Shown here: one piece after another, positions 39,975-47,185 of the stretch
Layout of the letters: each line of letters opens with the position of its first letter
Position numbering within the stretch: position 1 is the stretch's first letter
Source: CAZUYC01 sp964624475
GTDB lineage: Bacteria > Myxococcota_A > UBA9160 > SMWR01
Assembly (NCBI GenBank): GCA_964624475.1
Contig: CAZUYC010000083.1
Location: 1-64,000 of the forward strand
DNA length: 64,000 nucleotides
Direction: 5' to 3'
Notes under the pieces: generated by a model
The model's database searches: none
Told to the model about the DNA's origin: nothing
What the model saw: the letters and a program-made list of their open reading frames with translations, nothing else
Program-made: the position numbers and the translations under genes

Positions 39975-40355
39975 TCATTGCTCCGCGCCGTCGGGATCGC
40001 GCGCCGCGACTGAGCCCCACTCGGAGTGGGGCGCGGCGAAACGGCAGCCGAGGCCCACCGGCTCGGGCGCGCGCTGGCCGAGGGCGAGGGTCACGGGCGC
40101 GCTGAGCGTGTCGGCGACCGCCGAGAGCGGGAGATCGAGGACCACGAGGACGGTGTCCCAGGTGTTGGCGAACCAGCCATCGACGCCGAAGCGGAACTCG
40201 CGCGCGGCCAGGATCTCGGCCCCGTAGGTGCCGAGCAGATCGCCGTCCTGCCGGACCCCCGAGTAGGGCCCACCGCAGCCGCTGGCGTAGGAGCTGATCG
40301 TGCCGCAGCCCGGGAGCAGCGCGAGCCCCGCGCAGAGCCAGAGCAGTCGCCTCAT
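39975..40355 (-). CDS. YceK/YidQ-like lipoprotein
   Basis: This 126-residue protein has a lipoprotein signal peptide (LLWLCAGLALLPGC, lipobox LPGC with the modified Cys at residue 17). The rest follows the YceK/YidQ pattern: SSYASGCGGPYSGVRQDGD, FANTWDTVLVVLDLPLSAVADTL and VTLALG. It should be anchored in the inner or outer membrane. Its ATG is in a four-base overlap with the glycosyltransferase, so it is the last gene of the seven-gene minus-strand operon. The function of YceK is unknown; an envelope-structural or transport accessory role is likely. Confidence 0.82.
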   Translation of the reverse strand: MRRLLWLCAGLALLPGCGTISSYASGCGGPYSGVRQDGDLLGTYGAEILAAREFRFGVDGWFANTWDTVLVVLDLPLSAVADTLSAPVTLALGQRAPEPVGLGCRFAAPHSEWGSVAARDPDGAEQ

Positions 40356-41614
40356 CCCACGCGTCTCCTGGTGCCCGCCAGCGCCGCGTCGAGCAGGGGG
40401 GGCAGCACGGCGTGCGCGTCGAAGAAGGCCTCCGCCAGCTCGCGCGCGGCGCGGCTGTGCTTCGCGTAGTCCGCATCGATGGCCGCGAGGGCCTCGGCGG
40501 CTTCGTCCAGGCTGCGGAAGCGGAACATGCCGAGGCCGTTCGGCAGGATGGCGCTCGGGCCGGTGTCCTGCACCACCACCGGCTTGCCGCTGGCCAGGTA
40601 GCAGAGCGTGCGATCGCTGATCCAGGCGTTCTGGAAGGCCATGCACGAGGGCTTGGCGCAGCTGAACTCGCCCCGCGAGCGCTGGACGTAGGCCTGGAAC
40701 TCCTCCGGGCTGCCGGCCACGTCCCGAGCGTGACGCAGCCGCCAGCCGTGGCGGCGCAGCAGCGCCATGTCCTGCTCCTCGCTCGGGTACCCGGTGGCGT
40801 GGGCGTGGGCGGGCGTCTCGCCCCGTTGCGACGCCTCGGCAGGGGCCCGCTCGATCGGGACTCCCTCGCCGAGCGAGAGCGCCAGCTCCAGGGTCTTTCC
40901 GGTCCGGCGCGGGAGCTCGACGAAACCGAGGAACGAGGCGCGCTTGTTGTTGTCGTAGTACTCGTCCTTCCCGAGCCGGACCCACTCCCCGCCCCCACGG
41001 CCTCCCCACCAGCTCGACACGGTCGTGAACGCGCGGGTGGCCGGGCGGGAGACGCAGGGCCAGGCCGGGAGCCAGATCGGCGAGCGGAAGCGCTCCCAGG
41101 CGAACCCACCGTCGGGAAAGCGCGCGTGCGGCGTCCCGACGGTCTCGCCGATGGTGAAGTAGAGATCGTGGCGAGCCACGTGCAGCTGGCCGGCGCCGAT
41201 CCAGAACTGGAGCAGTCCCGGATCGATGTCCACCAGCGCGCTGCGTCGGAACCGGGCCAGCAGCTCGGGATCCATCGCGTAGTGGAAGTTGAGCAGGAGA
41301 TCGGCGCGGCGGAAGAGGGCGTCCGCCGAGGCCTGCGAGCGGTTCAGGTAGACCCGGTCGCCTCGGCTTCCCGGTTTCGGCGAGCTGTAGAGCAGGTAGC
41401 GATCCCCGAGGCCATGGCGGCTCATGCGATCGTGGAAGGTGGCCAGGCGCGCCGCATCGGCCTCGGCGTCGCCGGTCGGCTGCACCTGCTCCAGCCAATG
41501 GACGTCGCAGCCGAGGCTGCGCAGACCGAGGGCGTACTGGAGGTAGACCCAGAAGTGGCCACCGACGCGGGGCGAAGCGACGACGTTGGCAGGCGAGAGG
41601 ACGATCGTGGCCAT
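40352..41614 (-). CDS. Glycosyltransferase (GT-B type, GT1-like)
   Basis: This 420-residue protein has a GT-B-like layout. The N-terminus reads IVLSPANVVASPRVGGHFWVYLQYALGL. The C-terminal part has AKPSCMAFQNAWISDRTLCYLASGKPVVVQDTG, a donor-binding segment with the usual Gly/Pro turn, and then FRSLDEAAEALAAI. No standard E-x7-E motif is obvious, so the family assignment is by overall similarity. It lies in an operon with a ChbG/HpnK-type deacetylase 10 bases upstream, so the acceptor may be an amino-sugar product. Confidence 0.68.
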   Translation of the reverse strand: MATIVLSPANVVASPRVGGHFWVYLQYALGLRSLGCDVHWLEQVQPTGDAEADAARLATFHDRMSRHGLGDRYLLYSSPKPGSRGDRVYLNRSQASADALFRRADLLLNFHYAMDPELLARFRRSALVDIDPGLLQFWIGAGQLHVARHDLYFTIGETVGTPHARFPDGGFAWERFRSPIWLPAWPCVSRPATRAFTTVSSWWGGRGGGEWVRLGKDEYYDNNKRASFLGFVELPRRTGKTLELALSLGEGVPIERAPAEASQRGETPAHAHATGYPSEEQDMALLRRHGWRLRHARDVAGSPEEFQAYVQRSRGEFSCAKPSCMAFQNAWISDRTLCYLASGKPVVVQDTGPSAILPNGLGMFRFRSLDEAAEALAAIDADYAKHSRAARELAEAFFDAHAVLPPLLDAALAGTRRRVG

Positions 41615-41624
41615 GGTTCGAGTC

Positions 41625-42320
41625 TCAACACGGTCGCTCGCCGCTCACGCGGGCGAGCTCGCGGAAGCCGATCAGGCGGAAGCCGAGCTCGGCGAGGGTC
41701 TCGCGGACCGCCGGGTCGCAGAGGGTGCGAAGCTCGGCCTCGCGCTCCACGGAGTAGCCCGAGCGACACCCCGGGTCTTCGTATCCCGGGTGGCAGCCGA
41801 GCTCGGTCACGCCGTCGCCGATCTCGTCGCGCAGCATCCGGGAAAGCGCCTCGACGCTCACCTGCTCGAGATGGGTCTCGCCTCCCCACTGGGCGTAGAA
41901 GGAGGAGAAGTAGCGGGCCGGGGAGTGCTCCCGCAGCGGCCGCGCGTGGCGGCGGGCGAGATCGATGAAGAGCGGGCGCAGGCCGGGGCGGCGCTGCGCG
42001 TTGTGATGCGAGTCGATGTGCGTGGGCAGCCGCCCGAGCAGCTCGTGGAATCTCGTCGCCTGACGGTCGAGCTCCGCGCGACAGCCCTCCGGATCGTCGA
42101 GGTCCACGAGGGGATCCCCGCCCTCGTCGCGGAGGTTCACGTGCAGGCCGACGCTGAGCTCCGGGGCCTCGCGGGCGAGGCGCGCGGCCTCTCGGCTTCC
42201 CGGCATGTCCACCATCAGGCTGGCGCTCGTGAGGATGCCCCGGCCGTGCGCCTCGAGGATGCCGCGGTTCACGCCGGGGCTCGCGCCGAAATCGTCGCCG
42301 TTGACGATCAGGTATCTCAT
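41625..42320 (-). CDS. ChbG/HpnK (YdjC)-family carbohydrate deacetylase
   Basis: This 231-residue YdjC-family deacetylase has metal-binding positions present: NGDDFGASPGVNRGI (Asp10 region), VGLHVNL (His60) and THIDSHHNA (His105/106), with a C-terminal LGCHPGYEDP. Family members remove acetyl groups from chito-oligosaccharides (ChbG) or from N-acetylglucosaminyl hopanoids (HpnK). Its ATG overlaps the preceding kinase stop by four bases. In this operon it would free an amine on the glycan before or after phosphorylation. Confidence 0.87.
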   Translation of the reverse strand: MRYLIVNGDDFGASPGVNRGILEAHGRGILTSASLMVDMPGSREAARLAREAPELSVGLHVNLRDEGGDPLVDLDDPEGCRAELDRQATRFHELLGRLPTHIDSHHNAQRRPGLRPLFIDLARRHARPLREHSPARYFSSFYAQWGGETHLEQVSVEALSRMLRDEIGDGVTELGCHPGYEDPGCRSGYSVEREAELRTLCDPAVRETLAELGFRLIGFRELARVSGERPC

Positions 42321-43399
42321 CGCGCCGCCTCCGCGGCGGCTCGCGCCCTGGCGGGCGGAAGCGGCTCGGCGGGAAGCACCGGCCCGAGCGCGGCGAAGGC
42401 CTCCTCGAACCCCGCGAGATCCTGGAAGGGCCAGTCGGTGTGGCCGTCGAGCGCCGCGAGCGCGCGCCACAGGACCGCGTTCGCGAGCCGCGCCCGCTCG
42501 GCCGTGTCGAAGAGGGCGTTCCACTCCGCACGCTCCGGCCCGCGCCGCCTCCCCGGCGACCGCTCCTCGTAGGTGGAGAGGATCCCGGCGCGCTCTGGCG
42601 CGGGAAATCGCAGCAGGAAGGCCGAGAGGTCGTAGCTCGCGGGACCCACGCCCGCGCGCTCCCAGTCGATGAGACGCGCCTCGATGTCGCGAGCCGTCGC
42701 GCGCACCAGCACGTTGATGGTCCAGAGGTCGCCGTGCAGCAGCGTCTCGGGTCCGCCCCACGCCTCGAGCAGCGCCCGGCGCTCGGCCTCCTCCGCCCGC
42801 AAGACCGCGAGGCGGGCGAGCAGGCGCTCGCAGAGCGCGCGGGGCTCCGGCTCGAGCGACGCGCTCCGGGCCAGCGCCTCGAGCGCGCGCGTCGCGTCGC
42901 GGACCGAGGCGGAGTAGAACGGCACCCCCAGGTCCCGGCCGAGGTGGCGCGCCTCGCCGAGGAGCGCGTGGCCCGTGAAGCGCGCGTGGAGCTCGGCGAC
43001 GAGCTCGACCGCGGCCCGCACGCACGCGGGATTCGCGGCGCGCATCGCCAGCGTGCAGTCGCCGAGATCCTCGTACACGAACCAGGTGCAACGCCCGGCG
43101 CGCTCCGCCACCGTGGCGAGCAGCGGCGGCCCCTGCGCCGCGAGCCCCACGCGGGGCAGCCAGCGCAGGGCGGCGGAGCGCTCGAGATGGGCCTTCTCGG
43201 GGGAGAGGCGCTTCACGACCAGCCCCCTGCTCCGCCCCTCCACCTCGAAGCGCAGGCGCAGCACCTGGCCCGGCGGAAGGCGCTCGGCGCGGAGGAATCG
43301 CGCCTTCTCGGACCCGAGCACGCGCGCGAGCGCGCGGCGCAGGGCCGTGCGTCCCTCGGGCGCGAAGGACTCGAGCGCGTTGTCGAGGCCTTCGCTCAC
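42317..43399 (-). CDS. Aminoglycoside-phosphotransferase-fold kinase
   Basis: This 360-residue APH/choline-kinase-fold protein has the ATP-binding Lys in LVVKRLS (K63), the catalytic loop LLHGDLWTINVLV (HGD at 222-224, Asn229) and the metal-binding Asp in LIDWERAG (D245). All key residues are present, so it is probably an active small-molecule or sugar kinase. It starts with GTG inside a GTGA overlap with the upstream double kinase. Substrate unknown; a sugar or amino sugar is suggested by the operon. Confidence 0.85.
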   Translation of the reverse strand: MSEGLDNALESFAPEGRTALRRALARVLGSEKARFLRAERLPPGQVLRLRFEVEGRSRGLVVKRLSPEKAHLERSAALRWLPRVGLAAQGPPLLATVAERAGRCTWFVYEDLGDCTLAMRAANPACVRAAVELVAELHARFTGHALLGEARHLGRDLGVPFYSASVRDATRALEALARSASLEPEPRALCERLLARLAVLRAEEAERRALLEAWGGPETLLHGDLWTINVLVRATARDIEARLIDWERAGVGPASYDLSAFLLRFPAPERAGILSTYEERSPGRRRGPERAEWNALFDTAERARLANAVLWRALAALDGHTDWPFQDLAGFEEAFAALGPVLPAEPLPPARARAAAEAAR

Positions 43400-45378
43400 A
43401 CCAGGCCTCTGGAGCTTCCGGCCGCGCCTGCGCCGTTCGCGAGCTCCGCGAGGGCCTCCTCCAGCTCGCGGCGGTAGACGCGCAGGCCCGCCATCGGCTT
43501 CTCGATCCAGGGAAAGGCGAGGCCCGAAGCCTCCCATTCCGTCGCGATCACCCCGCGCAGGAGCTGGCCGCAGCGCTTCCAGCGCGCCACCGCCTGCGGG
43601 GTCGCCCCAGGCCACTCGCGCGCGACCCGCGCCGCGTACGCGCCGGGGTCGACGCCGAAGAGGTCGATCGCGGGCGGCCCGACCGAAGCGGTCTCCCAGT
43701 CGAGGACCAGGAGCTCGGCGCCGGCGGCGTCGCCGCGCAGCCGCAGGTTCGGCGCGCCGAGGTCGCCGTGGACGAGCGTGCGCGGCATCTGCGCCAGCAA
43801 AGCCTCGATCTCGTGCCAGCGCGCGTCGAGGCGCTCGAGGCAGCCCGCGAGCTCGCGCAGCACCCAACGGTCCGCCGGGGAGAGGGCGGGGTTGGCGAGG
43901 CGGTCCCGGAGCGTGCGGCGCGTGCCGTGCAGGCGGTCGCGATAGTGGTCCGGGCCTCGCTCGGGCAGGCCGAGCGCTCCGGAGAGCGCGGCCGCGCGGG
44001 TGTGGAAACGGGCCAGCCACTCCGTCAGGAGTTCCCGGGCCTCCGGTCCCAGGGCGCGCTCGCCGCCGACGTCCTCCAGAAAGAGCCAGCAGGCGTCCTC
44101 TTCGGCCACCGCGCCGTGGAAGCCGACGCTGCGCAACGGGAGGCGCGGGAGCACCTGCTCGTACACGCGCCGCTCGACCTCGCCGGCGGCGCCCGAGGTG
44201 CGCTTCGCCACCACGCTCCCGGCCGGCCCGATCCCGCGCAGCCGGAAGACCCTCGAGCCCGGCTTGCGCCGAAGGCAGGCGACCTCTTCGAGCCCGACGT
44301 CGGAACGCCCGAGGCGGCGCCAGGCGCGAGCCGCCGGGTGGGCCCGCGGATCGGCGCCGGGCTCCGCGATCAGGGCCGGCGCGCGGCCGCGGCGCGTGCC
44401 GCCCGCGACCCAGCCCGCCTCGGCGAGGAGCGGGTCGAGGCGGCGCCGGTAGCTCGCGAGGTTGCCAAGCGGTCGCTCGATCCAGGGCGTCGCGAGACCG
44501 AGCGTCTCCCAGCCGATCGGCGCCAGGCAGCCGCGCAGGAGGCGGCCTAGCCACGCCTGGAGCCGCAGGTCGAGCCGCGGCCAGCGCTCGCGCACCGCGG
44601 CCGCATAGACCTCGAGATCCGCGTTCACGAGATCGATCCCGGGCATGCCGCACCCGGCGACCTCCCAGTCGAAGACCCACACGCGCGCCTGCGGCCCATC
44701 GCCCTCGACGCGGACGTTGCGGTCGGCGAAGTCGCCGTGGACGAGCGTGCGCGGAGCCCCGGCGCACGCGTCCTCGACCCGGCTCCAGTGCCACTCCACC
44801 ACGTCGAGGCCGCGCAGGATGGCGTCGAGGAGCTCCCGGTCCGGCCCGCGCAGGGCGGGGTTCTCGAAGCTCTCCGCGATGCGCCGGCGGCCGTCGCGCA
44901 GGTGTGCGAGGAAGTGGTCGGCCCCACGCTCGGGGAGCTCGGAGAGCACCGCGTGCCCCTCGGCGCCCAGGTGGAGGACGGCGAGCCACTCCGCGGCCGC
45001 AGCGCGGTGCGCCGGCGAATCGGCGTCGAACACCTCTCCCCCCGCGGCCTCGATGAAGAGCCAGGCGAAGCGCGGGTCGGCATCGGCGACGAGCCCGAGG
45101 CAGCGCAGGGCCGGGAGCGGGAGACTCGCCAGCCCTCGCTCGTAGACGCATCGCTCGAGGGCAATGCTCGCCCGATCGCTGCGCTTGGCCACGACCGCGC
45201 CGCCGGCGGGTCGGACCGCGTCGAGCCGGTAGATGCGCGATTGGCGCGCGCTCGATTGCTCTTCCTTCACGACGAGCACGCTGGACGGATCGCCGCCGCC
45301 GATCTCCCGCCAGGCGAGCAGCGCCGGGTGGGCCGCCCACTGCTCCGGATCGAGGCGGCGCGCCGCCGGCCTAGCCAT
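43396..45378 (-). CDS. Tandem double kinase (two APH-fold domains)
   Basis: This 660-residue protein contains two complete aminoglycoside-phosphotransferase-like domains in tandem. Domain 1 spans about 20-325, with VVAKRSD (Lys65), LVHGDFADRNVRV (214-222) and VFDWEVAG (237). Domain 2 spans about 340-645, with VVAKRTS (Lys392), LVHGDLGAPNLRL (537-545) and VLDWETAS (560). Both keep the catalytic residues and share blocks such as WLFIEAAGGE/WLFLEDVGGE and PWIER/PWIEK, so the gene arose by internal duplication. It overlaps the ABC transporter gene by 8 bases and the third kinase by 4. Two activities or dimer-like cooperation are possible. Confidence 0.87.
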   Translation of the reverse strand: MARPAARRLDPEQWAAHPALLAWREIGGGDPSSVLVVKEEQSSARQSRIYRLDAVRPAGGAVVAKRSDRASIALERCVYERGLASLPLPALRCLGLVADADPRFAWLFIEAAGGEVFDADSPAHRAAAAEWLAVLHLGAEGHAVLSELPERGADHFLAHLRDGRRRIAESFENPALRGPDRELLDAILRGLDVVEWHWSRVEDACAGAPRTLVHGDFADRNVRVEGDGPQARVWVFDWEVAGCGMPGIDLVNADLEVYAAAVRERWPRLDLRLQAWLGRLLRGCLAPIGWETLGLATPWIERPLGNLASYRRRLDPLLAEAGWVAGGTRRGRAPALIAEPGADPRAHPAARAWRRLGRSDVGLEEVACLRRKPGSRVFRLRGIGPAGSVVAKRTSGAAGEVERRVYEQVLPRLPLRSVGFHGAVAEEDACWLFLEDVGGERALGPEARELLTEWLARFHTRAAALSGALGLPERGPDHYRDRLHGTRRTLRDRLANPALSPADRWVLRELAGCLERLDARWHEIEALLAQMPRTLVHGDLGAPNLRLRGDAAGAELLVLDWETASVGPPAIDLFGVDPGAYAARVAREWPGATPQAVARWKRCGQLLRGVIATEWEASGLAFPWIEKPMAGLRVYRRELEEALAELANGAGAAGSSRGLV

Positions 45379-47185
45379 CGGCCCGCCCGGCGCGAGCCAT
45401 GACCCGCGGCCCGAGCTCCTCGCGCAGGGCCCGCGCCGCGTCGCAGCGCATCTCCTCGAGGCGCCCGTCCTCGAGGCGCAGCATCACGTCGCAGCCCTCC
45501 AGGGTGGCGGGGCGGTGGGCGATCATGAAGGTGGTGCGGCCCTGCATCAGGTGATCCATGGCCTCGACGATCGCCTCCTCGGTGCGCACGTCGACGGAGC
45601 TCGTGGGCTCGTCGAGGAGCAGGAGCGGCGCGTCCTTCAGGAAGGCGCGCGCGAGCGCGATGCGCTGGCGCTCGCCTCCCGAGAGGCGCATGCCCCGCTC
45701 GCCGACGCGCGTCCAGTAGCCCTGGGAGAGCCCCGCGATGAACTCGTGCGCGTGCGCCGCCCGCGCCGCGCGCACGATCTCCTCCTCGCTCGCTTGCGGC
45801 CGCGCGTAGGCGATGTTCTCGCGCACGCTCGTCGAGAAGAGGATCGGCTCCTGGAGGACCAGGGAGAACTGGTTGCGGAGGTCGGCCACGCGGTAATCGC
45901 GCAGATCCACGCCGTCGAGCAGGATCCGTCCCGCGACGGGATCGTAGAAGCGCAGCAGCAGGCGCAGGAGCGTCGTCTTGCCGGCTCCCGTCTTGCCGAC
46001 GATCCCGACCCGGGCTCCCGCCGGCAGCTCGAAGCAGACGTCGCGGAGCACGCGCGGGCCGGCGCCGTAGGCGAAGCTCACGCCGCGCAGCGAGAGTGCG
46101 CCGCGCGCGCGTACGAGCCGCCGCGCGTCCGGGCGCTCCTCGACGTCCGGCGCCGCGTCGAGCAGCGCGAAGGCGCGCTCCGCGCCGGCCAGGTGCGACT
46201 GCAGGCTCGCGATCCGCTTGCTGATCGTCTTGAGCGGGTCGTAGAGCTGCGCCAGGTAGCCCATCACCAGCAGGAGCTCGCCGAGGGTCAGCGTGCCCGC
46301 GCGCACGTGCTGCGCTCCCATCCAGAGGACGGCCGCGCTGCCGAGCGCCGTGGTGAGGCCCAGGATCAGGTCCATCGCCTCTTCCGCGAGCCGCAGGCGC
46401 ATGCGCGCCGTCAGGCCCGCGTTCGCGTGGGCGACGAAGCGGGCCTGCTCGCGCTCCTCCTGGGCGAAGCCCTTCACGATGCCGAGCGCGCCGAGCACCT
46501 CCTGGACCACGCCGAGGGCGGCGCTCTCGAGCCGCTTCACCTGCCGGGAGCGCAGGCGCAGGCGCCGCCGCCAGGTGCGCGCCACGCCGAAGAGGATGGG
46601 CGAGATCGCCAGCGCCACCAGCGCCAGCTGCCAGTCGATCCGGAAGCTCACGTAGAGCATCGAGGCGAAGGTGGCGACCGCGGCGACGAAGGGTGCGAGG
46701 CCGTCGATCACGACGCTCGGGAGCGAGGAGGCGTCGTACTGGATCCGGTAGGTCGAGTCGGCCGTGCCGCGCGTGTCGTGATAGGAGAGCGAGAGGCGCT
46801 GCACCTGCCGGAAGAGGCGCGCGCGGAACTCGAGCACGAGCTTCTCGCCGGTCCAGGTGCGGAGCGCCGAGGTGCCCGCGCGCTGGAGCTGGGTCAGGAG
46901 CGTCACGACCAGGATGAGCGCGGCGGAGAGCGCCAGCAGGGCGGCCGGCGAGCCCTCGATCGAGTCCGGGACGAGGGCGGCGACGAAGCCCGGGAGGGGC
47001 TCCGACCCGAGGGCGCTGTCGACCGCGATCTTGAGCGGCAGCGGCGTCGCGAGGGCGAGCGGCGTCGCGAGCAGCGAGAGGGCGAGGATCCCCGCGAGGT
47101 GGCGCCCATAGGGGCGCGCCTGCGCGAGCAGGCGGCGCACCAGCCGCGCGTCGGAGGAAGGCTTGCGGGCGCCCGGCTCAGGCAT
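45371..47185 (-). CDS. ABC exporter (MsbA-like, fused TMD-NBD)
   Basis: This 604-residue half-transporter has six transmembrane segments in residues 25-310, then a nucleotide-binding domain with Walker A GKTGAGKT (397-404), the Q-loop LVLQEP, the signature LSGGE (501-505) and Walker B LLLLDE (521-526). It should work as a homodimer, flipping or exporting a lipid-linked or amphipathic product. Within the operon it lies between the glycosidase/glycosyltransferase fusion and the double kinase, overlapping each by 8 bases, so its cargo is probably the operon's glycoconjugate. Confidence 0.9.
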   Translation of the reverse strand: MPEPGARKPSSDARLVRRLLAQARPYGRHLAGILALSLLATPLALATPLPLKIAVDSALGSEPLPGFVAALVPDSIEGSPAALLALSAALILVVTLLTQLQRAGTSALRTWTGEKLVLEFRARLFRQVQRLSLSYHDTRGTADSTYRIQYDASSLPSVVIDGLAPFVAAVATFASMLYVSFRIDWQLALVALAISPILFGVARTWRRRLRLRSRQVKRLESAALGVVQEVLGALGIVKGFAQEEREQARFVAHANAGLTARMRLRLAEEAMDLILGLTTALGSAAVLWMGAQHVRAGTLTLGELLLVMGYLAQLYDPLKTISKRIASLQSHLAGAERAFALLDAAPDVEERPDARRLVRARGALSLRGVSFAYGAGPRVLRDVCFELPAGARVGIVGKTGAGKTTLLRLLLRFYDPVAGRILLDGVDLRDYRVADLRNQFSLVLQEPILFSTSVRENIAYARPQASEEEIVRAARAAHAHEFIAGLSQGYWTRVGERGMRLSGGERQRIALARAFLKDAPLLLLDEPTSSVDVRTEEAIVEAMDHLMQGRTTFMIAHRPATLEGCDVMLRLEDGRLEEMRCDAARALREELGPRVMARAGRADG

